A stretch of 64,000 nucleotides of DNA, taken from the NCBI RefSeq assembly GCF_003576475.1, contig NZ_QWGR01000004.1, forward strand, positions 186,001 to 250,000, written 5' to 3'. Numbering within the stretch: position 1 is the first letter of the stretch; the number at the start of each line of letters is the position of its first letter. The notes beneath the pieces are model-generated. The model was not told where the DNA came from. It saw only the letters and a list, made by a program, of their open reading frames with translations, and did not search any database. This DNA comes from Maribellus luteus (lineage in GTDB: Bacteria > Bacteroidota > Bacteroidia > Bacteroidales > Prolixibacteraceae). Of the stretch, positions 1 through 8,753 are shown one piece after another. The translations under genes were made by a program, and so were the position numbers.

Positions 1-2
1 AG

Positions 3-341
3 CCGGTAACTTTAAAACCCTTACAAAGAGCTTTGGTTCCAACGGGCCTGTTTATCGAATTGCCCGAAGGTTACGAAGCACAGGTACGCCCCCGAAGCGG
101 ACTGGCCCTTAAAAAGGGAATAACGGTTTTGAATACGCCCGGAACAATCGATGCGGATTACCGGGGTGAAATAGGCGTCATTTTGATCAACTTGTCGCAG
201 GAAGATTTTGTTATAGAGAACGGTGAACGAATCTGTCAGATGGTAATTTCGAGCCACGAAACTGTGGAATGGGATTTGGTAGAAGTGCTGGAGGAAACAG
301 AAAGAGGAGCGGGTGGCTTTGGTCACACCGGGAAAAATTAG
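3..341 (+). CDS. dut: dUTP diphosphatase (dUTPase), 3' part
   Basis: Hydrolyses dUTP to dUMP and pyrophosphate, keeping uracil out of DNA and feeding dTMP synthesis. The gene is cut by the window start, so the first conserved motif is missing; the reading frame is open from base 3. Trimeric dUTPase motifs are visible in order: [11 protein letters not shown] (motif 2), [17 protein letters not shown] (motif 3, with the catalytic-site Asp and uracil-hairpin Tyr), RICQMV (motif 4) and the Gly-rich tail [10 protein letters not shown] (motif 5, closing over the phosphates). It is followed after one base by a TPR lipoprotein gene, the usual Bacteroidota order, so it is probably the front of that operon. 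Confidence 0.95.
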   Translation, partial: PVTLKPLQRALVPTGLFIELPEGYEAQVRPRSGLALKKGITVLNTPGTIDADYRGEIGVILINLSQEDFVIENGERICQMVISSHETVEWDLVEVLEETERGAGGFGHTGKN

Positions 342-342
342 C

Positions 343-2106
343 ATGAAGAAAAGAATAGTACAAGGATTAGGAGCTGCATTTTTGGTGGCATCATTTATTT
401 CCTGTTCAGGGCCTAAAAAAGTTACCGAGCAGGAAGTTGTAAAAGCGGCTGTCGATAAACCCGTTGATGAACTGGCAGAAGACCAGCAAAAACAGTTTGA
501 ATACCTTTTTGTAGAAGCCTTAAAACAAAAGATGTTTGGCAATCCGCAAAAGGCCATTCAGCTGCTGTCTAGCTGTTTGGAGATTGATCCAAACTCGTCG
601 GCAGCCATGTTCGAGCTGGCAAACATCCACGCGGTAAACAACGATTTTACGAGTGCTTCTTTGTTGTTGGAGAAAGCTATTTCGCTGAATCCGGACAATA
701 AATGGTACAAGGTGTTACTGGCGCAAATTTACCAGCAAACACGCAAGTTTTCAGAAGCAGCCGATTTGTATGCAGAACTGATAAAAAAAGAACCGGAAAA
801 CCTCGAATACATATACATGAATGCAGCTTTGCTCGCCAGCGCACAACGTTACGACGAAGCCATCGCTGCCTACGACAAAATGGAAAAGGAAACCGGGATA
901 AACGAACAGATTTCGGTAGCCAAACAACAGGTGTATGTTTCGCAGGGAAAAATCGATAAAGCTTTTGAAGAGATTCATAAACTGATTGACAATAACCCGG
1001 GTGAAGCCAAGTATTACGGTTTGCTGGCCGATTTGTACCATAGTCAGGGAGACGATGAAAATGCCTTGAAATACTATCAGAAAATTCAGGAGTTGGATCC
1101 AGAAAATGGTTTTGTGCATTTTTCCCTGGCCAACTATTACCACGAAAACGGTGATACGAAAAAATCGTTTGAAGAAACCAAAAAGGGATTTGAAAGCGGA
1201 TCGGTGGAAGTTCAGACAAAGCTTCAGCTGTACATGATGCTGACCAATAACAATACGCAGCCAAAACTTACGGAGGAGCAGGAAAACGAACTGATCGCGA
1301 TTTTGCTCGAAAAACACCCCGACGATGCGCTGGTGCACACGATTTATGCCGAAAGCCTGCTGAAAAAACAAAAACTGGCAGAAGCAAGAACCGAATTGCT
1401 GAAATCGCTGGAGATCGAGAAAAACGATTACATGATTTGGGAACGGGTGATGCTAATCGACAACGATTTGCAGGACTGGAACAGCTTATATACACACACC
1501 AGGGAAATTATGGAGTTGTTTCCCAACCAGCCACAAGGATATTTTTTCCATGCCATTGCCTGTGTTCAGCTCGAAAAGTTTGAAGAAACAGTTACGGTTG
1601 TCGATGAAGGGATGGATTTTGTAATTCAGAACCCGCAACTGAAATCCAATTTTCTGATGCTAAAAGGAGAAGCCATTTATAAGCAAAACAAAAAGGAGGA
1701 AGCTTATAAATTGTTTGACAAGGCATTGGAACAAGACCCTGAAAATTACCTGATTTTGAACAACTATGCTTATTATCTTTCGGTTGAAGGTAAGGACCTG
1801 GATAAAGCCGAACGGATGAGCGGAAAAGTGGTGGAACGCTTCCCCGACAATTCAACTTACCTGGATACACATGCCTGGGTTTTGTTCAAAAAAGGAGAAT
1901 ATACGCTGGCCAAATTTTACATGGAGTCGGCCCTGAAAAACGGGGGAGAGGACAACCCAACCCTGCTCGAACATTATGGCGACATTCTGTTTATGCTTAA
2001 AAAGCTGGATGAAGCCAAAGCCTATTGGGAAAAAGCAAAGAATTTCGGAGGTGATTCGGAGGTTCTGTTGCGTAAAATAAAGGAACAAAAATATATTGAA
2101 GAGTAG
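343..2106 (+). CDS. TPR-repeat lipoprotein
   Basis: A 587-residue predicted lipoprotein. The ATG at 343 is preferred over an in-frame GTG at 313 because it gives a clean signal peptide (MKKRIVQG, hydrophobic stretch, lipobox SFISC), with Cys at about residue 19. The rest is a long run of tetratricopeptide repeats recognisable by spaced A, Y, G and P residues (for example PQKAIQLLSSCLEIDPNSSA and EEAYKLFDKALEQDPENY). TPR arrays are protein-protein docking scaffolds; the partner is not evident. It lies 1 bp after dut and 3 bp before the DUF4292 gene, so it is co-transcribed. Role unknown; an envelope assembly function is only an inference from the neighbours. Confidence 0.9.
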   Translation: MKKRIVQGLGAAFLVASFISCSGPKKVTEQEVVKAAVDKPVDELAEDQQKQFEYLFVEALKQKMFGNPQKAIQLLSSCLEIDPNSSAAMFELANIHAVNNDFTSASLLLEKAISLNPDNKWYKVLLAQIYQQTRKFSEAADLYAELIKKEPENLEYIYMNAALLASAQRYDEAIAAYDKMEKETGINEQISVAKQQVYVSQGKIDKAFEEIHKLIDNNPGEAKYYGLLADLYHSQGDDENALKYYQKIQELDPENGFVHFSLANYYHENGDTKKSFEETKKGFESGSVEVQTKLQLYMMLTNNNTQPKLTEEQENELIAILLEKHPDDALVHTIYAESLLKKQKLAEARTELLKSLEIEKNDYMIWERVMLIDNDLQDWNSLYTHTREIMELFPNQPQGYFFHAIACVQLEKFEETVTVVDEGMDFVIQNPQLKSNFLMLKGEAIYKQNKKEEAYKLFDKALEQDPENYLILNNYAYYLSVEGKDLDKAERMSGKVVERFPDNSTYLDTHAWVLFKKGEYTLAKFYMESALKNGGEDNPTLLEHYGDILFMLKKLDEAKAYWEKAKNFGGDSEVLLRKIKEQKYIEE

Positions 2107-2109
2107 AAA

Positions 2110-2988
2110 ATGGGAAAACGTTCCTTGTTTAAATTTCCGCTTATTGTTTTTTTTCTGTTTTTGATTGGAGCAAGTGCCTGTAAGGCCCCGCGTGAAGTGG
2201 TTAGAACGGCCATTAAACCAATGGGCACCAATCGTCTTTTGAAAAACATTGAAGAGAATGCGTTTGATTACGAGTACCTGGCGATTAAACGAATCAGCTG
2301 CCAGTTTTCCACTTCCGAGAATAAATCATCGTTTCGCATTAACCTGAAGTCGAAGAAAGACGAGCAGATTCTGGTAGCGATCAGTAAGCTCAATATTCCG
2401 GTGGGTAGGGTGCTGCTTACCCCCGACAGCGTTAAATACGTGAATTACATCGATCACAACTATTTTGTGGACGATTATTCATTCATCAGCGATTTTTTGA
2501 ATATGGACATCAACTTTTCCACCATTCAAAACATCATTTCCAACAATGTCTTTTCCTATCGCGACGACCCGCGTGACGATTACAAAACCTTTGATTCCTT
2601 TATTGAATCAGGAATGTACGTGCTTCAGTCGGAAAAAAACAGGAAGATATTTAGAATGGAAAACAAAAAGCCGCAGAAGATCGACCGCCGCCTCAAACGC
2701 CTTGATGTGGAAGCGCTTATCCTGCAACGAATGTTTTTTGATCCGGTGCATTATTCCCTCAAAAAGCTCGAAATATTTGACAAAACCAACAATCGTAACG
2801 TGTTTATGACGTTTGATGAATTTACGGAGGTAAATGGGAAAGAGTATCCGGGAGCTATCGATATGAGTTTTCAATCGGAAGTGGATAAGGTTTCGGTGTC
2901 GCTGAAAATGAGCGGTTTTTCAACCGAAGAAATCACCTCGTTTAGTATTAAAATACCCGAAAAATACGAGGAAATCCGTGTAAATTAA
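2110..2988 (+). CDS. DUF4292 lipoprotein
   Basis: A 292-residue protein with an N-terminal lipoprotein signal (MGKRSLFKFPLIVFFLFLIGASAC, Cys at about 24). The body (KRISCQFSTSENKSSFRINL, SKLNIPVGRVLLTPDSVKYV, DRRLKRLDVE) fits the DUF4292 family of Bacteroidota, thought to have a LolA/LolB-like half-barrel that could bind lipid or lipoprotein. The family assignment comes from order and wording of motifs, not from a search. It sits between the TPR lipoprotein and the EnvC-like gene in one operon, in line with an outer-membrane or cell-wall role. Confidence 0.82.
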   Translation: MGKRSLFKFPLIVFFLFLIGASACKAPREVVRTAIKPMGTNRLLKNIEENAFDYEYLAIKRISCQFSTSENKSSFRINLKSKKDEQILVAISKLNIPVGRVLLTPDSVKYVNYIDHNYFVDDYSFISDFLNMDINFSTIQNIISNNVFSYRDDPRDDYKTFDSFIESGMYVLQSEKNRKIFRMENKKPQKIDRRLKRLDVEALILQRMFFDPVHYSLKKLEIFDKTNNRNVFMTFDEFTEVNGKEYPGAIDMSFQSEVDKVSVSLKMSGFSTEEITSFSIKIPEKYEEIRVN

Positions 2989-3024
2989 GCTCGATTCATT
3001 TACATTCGTGAAAACGATTTTGGG

Positions 3025-4215
3025 ATGAAGTATTTCGTATTCACATGGGTTGTTTTTCTGATTCCTCTGGTAGGTTTCACACAATCAATTTCCGAACTGC
3101 AAAAGCAAAAAGAAGATGCAGCCAGGGAGATTGAATATACTTCCCGTCTGCTTCAGGAAGCCCAAAAAAACGAAAAATCATCGCTTACCAAACTAAACCT
3201 GCTCAACAGTAAAATACGCCAGCGAAACTCTCTTATTGACGCTATTAACGGCGAAATACGCTTGTACGACGAGTTTATTTCGAACAACGTTTTGGCGGTG
3301 GATATGCTGGAGGACGATCTCAAAAACCTAAAGGATGAATATGCTGAAATGATTCGGCTGGCTTACAAAAACAGGCACAGTGGAGATGTTCTTTTGTTTA
3401 TGTTATCGGCCGAAAACTTTAACCAGGCCTACCGCCGGCTTTTGTATACGCGCCGGTATTCTGATTACAGGAAGAGCCAGGTTGAAATGATCGGGTCGGT
3501 TCAGGAAGTGCTGAACGGAAGCATTAAAAAGCTGGAAGAACAAAAAGCTGTAAAACAACAGCTGGTTGGGCAGACACGGGACGAACGACAGCAGCTTTCG
3601 AAAGAGCAGGGACAGCAAAACCAGGAGCTAAAGGAGCTGAAGGACCAGAAAAGAAACCTCGAAAAACGGCTTCAGCAACAACGAAAAATAGAACAACAAC
3701 TGGAACGCGAAATCCAACGGATTATTGAAGAGGAAGCCCGCAAAAGCAAGGAAAGCGGAGGATCGGGTTTTGCACTTACTCCCGAGCAAAAGCTGATTGG
3801 CAGCAATTTCGAACAAAACAAGAAGCGCCTGCCCTGGCCGGTGGAACGGGGAATCATTGTGGAGCATTTTGGCGTTCATCAGCACCCGGTACTTACCAAC
3901 GTGCAGGTGCGAAACAACGGGGTGAACATAGCAACCGAAGCGGGTTCAAAAGTACGTGCGATATTCAGCGGCGAAGTAACCCGTGTTTTTGGCATTTCGG
4001 GCGGAAATACGGCCGTTATTATCAGGCACGGGAGTTATCTTTCGGTTTACTCCAACCTGCGCGAGGTAGTGGTTAAAAAAGGCGATAAAGTGACCACGAA
4101 ACAAGTGATAGGAACGGTGTTCACCGATTTTGACGATGACAACAAAACCATCCTCAAATTTCAGATTTGGCACGAAAGCCAGAAAATGAACCCTGAGGAC
4201 TGGATTGTCCGGTGA
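3025..4215 (+). CDS. EnvC-like murein hydrolase activator (degenerate LytM)
   Basis: A 396-residue exported protein: signal peptide ending near VGFTQ, a long coiled coil over about residues 20-245 (heptads rich in Q, E, K and L), then a C-terminal M23/LytM domain. Active M23 peptidases coordinate zinc with HxxxD and HxH. Here the first site reads NNGVNIA (Asn for His, Asn for Asp) and the HxH region reads FQIWH, so the zinc ligands are lost. That is the signature of EnvC-type activators, which switch on amidases at the division septum instead of cutting murein themselves. Last gene of the dut operon; its TGA abuts the stop of the convergent next gene with no spacer. Confidence 0.87.
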   Translation: MKYFVFTWVVFLIPLVGFTQSISELQKQKEDAAREIEYTSRLLQEAQKNEKSSLTKLNLLNSKIRQRNSLIDAINGEIRLYDEFISNNVLAVDMLEDDLKNLKDEYAEMIRLAYKNRHSGDVLLFMLSAENFNQAYRRLLYTRRYSDYRKSQVEMIGSVQEVLNGSIKKLEEQKAVKQQLVGQTRDERQQLSKEQGQQNQELKELKDQKRNLEKRLQQQRKIEQQLEREIQRIIEEEARKSKESGGSGFALTPEQKLIGSNFEQNKKRLPWPVERGIIVEHFGVHQHPVLTNVQVRNNGVNIATEAGSKVRAIFSGEVTRVFGISGGNTAVIIRHGSYLSVYSNLREVVVKKGDKVTTKQVIGTVFTDFDDDNKTILKFQIWHESQKMNPEDWIVR

Positions 4216-4566
4216 TTATTCACGTTCGTTTAGTTTGGCCTTAATGTCTCTCAGGTGTTCCAGCATTTCCATGGTTACCGGGTTTTCAACAGCGGCATTG
4301 CGCATTTCTTCTTTTCGCAAACCCAATTTGGTGTCAAACCGGCCCAGTATTAATGAGAATACTACAAAAAACACCATCATTACCGGATAAGTAATCCATT
4401 TGTTTTCATCCAGAAAATTTCGGATGGTTTCATCCTTCAAGTCGTTTAGAAACATAAAGGCGATCATCACAAAACTGATGTACCCGATGTACATCCGGGC
4501 GCGATCTACATAAATTTTCCACCGGATAAAGGTGCGTTTGTCCATTTTTATTCCAAAGAATTTCAT
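4216..4566 (-). CDS. Small two-TM membrane protein
   Basis: A 116-residue protein of unknown family. Two hydrophobic helices are visible (MYIGYISFVMIAFMFL and ITYPVMMVFFVVFSLILG), joined by a charged loop (LKDETIRNFLDENK), with a charged C-terminal helix (KEEMRNAA...EMLEHLRDIKAKLNERE). An alternative Met lies seven codons in. It starts 5 bp after the GNAT gene stop, so both are probably one transcript. No catalytic motif is visible and I do not assign a function. Confidence 0.75.
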   Translation of the reverse strand: MKFFGIKMDKRTFIRWKIYVDRARMYIGYISFVMIAFMFLNDLKDETIRNFLDENKWITYPVMMVFFVVFSLILGRFDTKLGLRKEEMRNAAVENPVTMEMLEHLRDIKAKLNERE

Positions 4567-4571
4567 AGCAG

Positions 4572-5414
4572 TTACGAGTTTAATTCCAGTTCCATTTTGT
4601 ATTGAGAAAGAAAGTGTTGCAGGCCGGTTTTTTCAAGGAAATGCTGAGTTGCCCCGCTCGGATCGTTCACATTGTTGGTGTTGATCTCGCTTCCGGCTTT
4701 GTCATAAAAAGAACGAAACAAAGTGCTTCCTATTTTCTGACGCCTGAATTTTGGTGCCACTGCAAATTGCAGTATCCGTGCCCGCTGAAGGTTTCCGGCC
4801 AGGTAACCCATCAACTCATTATTGAGGTAAGCACCGTAAACCGTAGCACTGTTAAGTTTCCGGATGGTTTCCGAAGCATTTTGCCAGGTAGGTTCCCAAC
4901 TTCTGAAAGTATCCAACAGGCTAAAATCGGGAGCAGGCATTTCACGAACCTCCACCGCATTATTTATCGTTACAGAATCTGGTTTTCCTTTAAAACATTC
5001 GAGTTTTGTTACCTTTTTAAAACCGGCGGAAGTGTACGATTTGATGGCAGGGATGTTGTCGCTGATCACCTCCAGTTCTATTTTGGTAACGTTCTTTTTC
5101 CGAAGCAGGGGAATCAGCTGTTCGTACATTTTAGGAGTGGCTTTTTGCCCCCTGTAGGCCTTTAAAACACCCGTGGCTGCATTGTAGGCAATGGTTTGGT
5201 TATTCACTTTCCGGATGGCGTGCAGCATAAAACCAAGGGGTTTGCCTTCGGCAAAAATCCCCATAGAATGGTCGGGCAGAATATCTTCCGACATGATTTT
5301 CTCGGTCAGTATTTCGGGGGTGAGGTTTACCTTTACAAAATACTCTTCGAAAGCACGATTGAACAGGTCGGTTAATTCATCAATGCTTAGGTTTTCAAGT
5401 GTGCGGAATTCCAT
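4572..5414 (-). CDS. GNAT family N-acetyltransferase, probably two GNAT domains
   Basis: A 280-residue protein. The N-terminal half contains AATGVLKAYRGQKATPKMYEQL, a GNAT motif A (acetyl-CoA pyrophosphate loop, R/Q-x-x-G-x-G/A type), and a motif B-like stretch (VISDNIPAIKSYTSAGFKKV). The C-terminal half has a second one: LQFAVAPKFRRQKIGSTLFR, and FLEKTGL. So this looks like a tandem GNAT enzyme transferring an acyl group from CoA to an amine; the substrate cannot be told from sequence. It follows the Crp/Fnr gene on the same strand but a good terminator separates them. Confidence 0.85.
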   Translation of the reverse strand: MEFRTLENLSIDELTDLFNRAFEEYFVKVNLTPEILTEKIMSEDILPDHSMGIFAEGKPLGFMLHAIRKVNNQTIAYNAATGVLKAYRGQKATPKMYEQLIPLLRKKNVTKIELEVISDNIPAIKSYTSAGFKKVTKLECFKGKPDSVTINNAVEVREMPAPDFSLLDTFRSWEPTWQNASETIRKLNSATVYGAYLNNELMGYLAGNLQRARILQFAVAPKFRRQKIGSTLFRSFYDKAGSEINTNNVNDPSGATQHFLEKTGLQHFLSQYKMELELNS

Positions 5415-5450
5415 TATTGATTGGTTTGAAGTTGAATTTTGGATAACAAA

Positions 5451-5471
5451 AAACCGGCTTGTGGCCGGTTT
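5451..5471 (-). terminator. Rho-independent terminator after the Crp/Fnr gene
   Basis: Perfect 8-bp arms AAACCGGC and GCCGGTTT around a 5-nt loop. On the minus strand the stem is followed by a T-rich run (TTTTTTG), 16 bp past the regulator stop codon. Confidence 0.8.
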
Positions 5472-5486
5472 CTGTTTATGCTGATT

Positions 5487-6188
5487 TTATAAATTAGCCA
5501 CTCTTGTAAGCGACGGGATGTCGAGAAATTTAATCTTTCGTCCCTGTAACTCAATGAGTTTGTCGTTTTTGAATTCAGATAGCAGCCTGATAACCGATTC
5601 GGTTGCCGTACCAACCATGTTGGCCAGTTCTTCGCGGGTGAGCGAAATCTGAAGCGTATTATGATGATCGAGCTCAAAATTCTCTTTCAGCAACAACAAC
5701 ACTTCTGCCAGGCGTTCGCGAACCGTTTTTTGAGCAATGTCGGTAATGTAATCGTTGGCTTCGCGTAATTCGCGACAAACAATCTGCAGCATGTGGTGCG
5801 AAAACTGCCAGTTGCTTTGGATCAGGTACAACAGTGTTTGATACGGAACGTGGCAAAGTGCCGCTTCATCAATCACTTTGGCGGTTGTACAGGCCAGCTC
5901 CTGGCTCAGTAGCGAACGGTAAGCAATGATCTCGCCTTTTTTGGCAAAGCGAATGATCTGTTCCTTGCCATCAATGCCCGTTTTGTACACTTTAATGATT
6001 CCGCGCGTGACACAGAAAAACCCGGTTAATCTGCTTCCTTCGCGGTAAATGATGGTTCCTTTTTTATAGAGCGAACAAGTTTTTTCAAAGTTCAAGCGGT
6101 TGAACTCATCCTCAGTCAGTTTTTTAAATAACTGAAATCCACTCAAATCCGATTCAGCATCCGATGGCCTTTTAACTGCACTTCTCAT
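5487..6188 (-). CDS. Crp/Fnr family transcriptional regulator
   Basis: A 233-residue protein with an N-terminal cyclic-nucleotide-binding-type beta-roll (YKKGTIIYREGSRLTGFFCVTRGIIKVYK), a dimerisation helix, and a C-terminal winged helix (SLTREELANMVGTATESVIRLLSEFK) whose recognition helix carries the E-x-x-x-R pattern of FNR-type regulators. It lacks the N-terminal Cys cluster of true FNR, so it should not hold an oxygen-sensing FeS cluster; the ligand is unknown. It is divergent from the OsmC gene, and a 20-bp near-palindrome between them is a candidate binding site. Confidence 0.9.
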   Translation of the reverse strand: MRSAVKRPSDAESDLSGFQLFKKLTEDEFNRLNFEKTCSLYKKGTIIYREGSRLTGFFCVTRGIIKVYKTGIDGKEQIIRFAKKGEIIAYRSLLSQELACTTAKVIDEAALCHVPYQTLLYLIQSNWQFSHHMLQIVCRELREANDYITDIAQKTVRERLAEVLLLLKENFELDHHNTLQISLTREELANMVGTATESVIRLLSEFKNDKLIELQGRKIKFLDIPSLTRVANL

Positions 6189-6262
6189 TTTAGGTTTTTA
6201 GAATAAATTAAATTCAGCTCTCTTATTGACGATAAAAATACAATTATCTGCTTTATCCGAAA

Positions 6263-6282
6263 AACTATTTATATAGATAGTT
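6263..6282. promoter_or_regulatory. Near-perfect 20-bp palindrome, candidate Crp/Fnr operator
   Basis: AACTATTTAT followed by ATAGATAGTT: the two 10-bp halves are reverse complements except at one position. It sits in the divergent Crp/Fnr - OsmC intergenic region, just upstream of a -7-like box at 6291, where a dimeric regulator would act. The binding protein is inferred from location only. Confidence 0.5.
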
Positions 6283-6290
6283 GTATGTTG

Positions 6291-6298
6291 TATATTTG
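6291..6298 (+). promoter_or_regulatory. Bacteroidota-type -7 box (TATATTTG) for the OsmC gene
   Basis: Exact match to TAnnTTTG, predicting transcription from about 6303 and a leader of about 35 nt before the ATG at 6338. A clear -33 TTTG at the normal distance is not seen; the palindrome occupies that place, which would suit activator-dependent transcription. Confidence 0.45.
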
Positions 6299-6337
6299 TT
6301 GCAAAGTAAAGTAAAAGTATTTTAAAATTAGGATGTT

Positions 6338-6754
6338 ATGAAGCATGTTGTGGATATGGCGTGGACTGATAAACTCGCTTTCGAAGGTGATATGGATGGA
6401 CACAAAGTGATTGTTGATGCTACGGAAGAAGCAGGGGGCAGCGATTTGGGGCCGCGTCCCAAGAAGTTAATGCTCACGGCTCTGGCTGGTTGTACGGGGG
6501 TGGATGTAATTATGATTTTGAAAAAAATGAAAGTGGAGGTGGAAGCTTTCAATGTAATTGTGGAAGCCGATGTTACCGAAGAGCATCCCAAACGTTATTA
6601 TAAAATGAAGGTGATCTACCAGTTTAAAGGAAAAGATTTACCACTGGAAAAGTTGGAAAAAGCAGTGAAATTATCCGAAGAAAAGTATTGCGGAGTAACA
6701 GCTGCCTACCAAAAAGCCATGGATGTGGAAAGTGAGATCAGAATTGTGGAATAA
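6338..6754 (+). CDS. OsmC family protein
   Basis: A 138-residue protein of the OsmC/Ohr superfamily, thiol-dependent peroxidases that reduce organic hydroperoxides. The two conserved cysteines are present in LAGCTGVDVIMIL and EEKYCGVTAAY, the usual pair of the active site. Length fits single-domain OsmC (about 135-145 residues). It is transcribed divergently from a Crp/Fnr regulator, so control by that regulator is likely, and it ends in a strong terminator, so it is monocistronic. The exact substrate is unknown. Confidence 0.88.
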   Translation: MKHVVDMAWTDKLAFEGDMDGHKVIVDATEEAGGSDLGPRPKKLMLTALAGCTGVDVIMILKKMKVEVEAFNVIVEADVTEEHPKRYYKMKVIYQFKGKDLPLEKLEKAVKLSEEKYCGVTAAYQKAMDVESEIRIVE

Positions 6755-6780
6755 GAACAGTGCATGATCAGAATAAACAG

Positions 6781-6812
6781 AAAGCAATCTTCCCTGAAGA
6801 TTGCTTTTTTGT
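6781..6812 (+). terminator. Rho-independent terminator after the OsmC gene
   Basis: Perfect 12-bp arms AAAGCAATCTTC and GAAGATTGCTTT, 3-nt loop CCT, then a run of T. It lies 26 bp past the stop codon. Confidence 0.9.
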
Positions 6813-7048
6813 TTATACTAACTGGTTAATAATAAGAGGGCTTTGATGGATGGAAGTGAGAAGCTTTGAAAAGCAATTCCTTTCCACCGAAATACGTTGT
6901 AAATCAATATTTACACGCCGGGAATCCCAATACGAAGGAGGCATTTTCTTCTTGCTAAACCTGAATACAAAAAATACCGGTGGACGCAAACGGGCTGCAC
7001 ACCGGTTATTTTTTGTAATTTAGTTTTTTTGATTAACAAACATTCACT

Positions 7049-8413
7049 ATGCTACAATCGGTCAATCCAACCACTGGCGAAGTGGTAAAAACGTATGAAG
7101 CTCATACAAGCGAGGGGACAGAGAAAATAATCAATGCCGTAGATAAAACCTGGCACCATTGGAGAAGTACTTCGTTTATGTTTCGAAGCCAGCTGATGCA
7201 AAATTTATCGGGCTTGCTGAAATCGAAAAGAGAAGAACTGGCATTTCTGATGGCGCTTGAAATGGGCAAGGTGAAACAGGAAGGAATGGCTGAAATTGAC
7301 AAGTGTGCCTGGGCTTGTGATTATTATGCAGCAAATGCCGAAAGTTTTCTGGAGAATGAACCGATTCCCACAGAAGCATTCAAATCATATGTTTCGTATC
7401 AGCCCATCGGAACTGTTTTGGGAATTATGCCCTGGAACTTTCCGTTTTGGCAGGTGTTTCGCTTTGTTGCCCCAACACTGATGGCCGGGAACACTGCGGT
7501 ACTGAAACACGCCAGCAACGTGCCGGGGTGTGCCATTGCCATCGAAGAATTGTTTCGTGAAGCCGGTTTCCCTGAGAACGTTTTCCGTACACTGTTGATC
7601 GGTAGCAAGCAGGTTGAAAAGGTAATTCGTCACAAAGCCATAAAGGCGGTTAGTATAACGGGAAGTACGCCTGCCGGTAAAAGTGTGGCTGCGATTGCCG
7701 GATCGGAACTAAAAAAATGTGTGCTCGAACTGGGAGGCAGCGATCCGTACATCATCCTGGAAGATGCCGACATGGAACTTGCAGCCCAAAAATGTGCTGC
7801 AGGGAGGCTGTTAAATGCCGGGCAAAGCTGCATTGGCGCGAAACGTTTTATTGTGGAAGAAAAGGTTTATGCTCATTTCCTGGAGTTGTTTACACACGAA
7901 ATGAGTGCAGCTGTGTTTGGTGATCCCTTTGATGAAGACACAACGATGGGCCCGCTGGCCCGGTTCGATTTACGCGACGAATTGCATCAGCAGGTAGTGG
8001 CGTCGGTTGAAAAAGGTGCTGAAGTGATCATCGGAGGAGAGATTCCCCAAATAAAAGGCGCTTTTTATCCACCCACTATTCTGGAAAATGTAAAACCCGG
8101 AATGCCGGCGTATGACGAGGAGCTTTTTGGACCGGTTGCTTCGGTGATAAAAGTAAAAGACCTTCAGGAAGCCGTTAAAGTGGCCAATGACACCGAATTT
8201 GGCTTGGGGGCGGCTATCTTCACCGCCAACAGATCAAAGGGCGAAAATATCGCTGAAATGCGCCTCGAAGCGGGTGCCTGTTTTGTAAACGATTTTGTGA
8301 AATCGGATCCACGGCTACCTTTTGGAGGAATAAAAACAAGCGGTTTTGGACGGGAGTTATCGGTACACGGCATTAAAGAATTTACCAACATAAAAACAGT
8401 GGTCGTAAAATAG
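7049..8413 (+). CDS. gabD: NAD(P)-dependent succinate-semialdehyde-type dehydrogenase
   Basis: A 454-residue aldehyde dehydrogenase. Visible family signatures: PWNFPFWQVFR (cofactor cleft), ITGSTPAGKSV (Rossmann loop), CVLELGGSDP (catalytic general-base Glu) and NAGQSCIGAKR (catalytic Cys), then EELFGPVASV and the C-terminal PFGGIKTSGFGREL. Length and wording are closest to the YneI/GabD-like succinate-semialdehyde dehydrogenases, which oxidise succinate semialdehyde to succinate. It stands alone after a terminator with a roughly 290-bp upstream gap, in which I see no further gene. Other short semialdehydes are possible substrates. Confidence 0.88.
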   Translation: MLQSVNPTTGEVVKTYEAHTSEGTEKIINAVDKTWHHWRSTSFMFRSQLMQNLSGLLKSKREELAFLMALEMGKVKQEGMAEIDKCAWACDYYAANAESFLENEPIPTEAFKSYVSYQPIGTVLGIMPWNFPFWQVFRFVAPTLMAGNTAVLKHASNVPGCAIAIEELFREAGFPENVFRTLLIGSKQVEKVIRHKAIKAVSITGSTPAGKSVAAIAGSELKKCVLELGGSDPYIILEDADMELAAQKCAAGRLLNAGQSCIGAKRFIVEEKVYAHFLELFTHEMSAAVFGDPFDEDTTMGPLARFDLRDELHQQVVASVEKGAEVIIGGEIPQIKGAFYPPTILENVKPGMPAYDEELFGPVASVIKVKDLQEAVKVANDTEFGLGAAIFTANRSKGENIAEMRLEAGACFVNDFVKSDPRLPFGGIKTSGFGRELSVHGIKEFTNIKTVVVK

Positions 8414-8429
8414 CTTTTTGGAAAGTTGG

Positions 8430-8750
8430 TTAGGAGGATGTTTTGGTGTTTTTCCAGGGCCATCTGGAATAGATTTTTCGCCCTACAAATTGCCCAAGGA
8501 AAAAACTTCCGATGAGAAAAGGGGCCAGTTCCCAGGTGAGCGACAGACCAAAAAATTTCCGGATAAGTATGATCAGCGGAACCGGTAAATGAATAAAGAA
8601 AAACCACCAGAAGGAGAGTTTTCTGAACTTTCCACGCATATATCCAAAAGGCAGGTTAACCACAAAAGTAGCAAGGCAGGTTAACAAAACGCGGATCCAA
8701 AGCTCTTCGGGATATAGTTGAAACAGAAGAATGTTCAGGAAATCCGTCAT
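8430..8750 (-). CDS. Small membrane protein downstream of hemH
   Basis: A 106-residue protein with three or four predicted membrane segments (IRVLLTCLATFVVNLPFGYM, WWFFFIHLPVPLIILI, ELAPFLIGSFFLGQFVG). It starts 3 bp after the ferrochelatase stop, so it is the last gene of the haem operon. No family recognised; a role in haem metabolism is suggested only by position. Confidence 0.75.
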   Translation of the reverse strand: MTDFLNILLFQLYPEELWIRVLLTCLATFVVNLPFGYMRGKFRKLSFWWFFFIHLPVPLIILIRKFFGLSLTWELAPFLIGSFFLGQFVGRKIYSRWPWKNTKTSS

Positions 8751-8753
8751 CTG

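Noticed and set aside
3025-4215. Active M23 zinc endopeptidase
   Set aside because: The zinc ligands of the LytM domain are replaced, so an EnvC-like activator is the better call.
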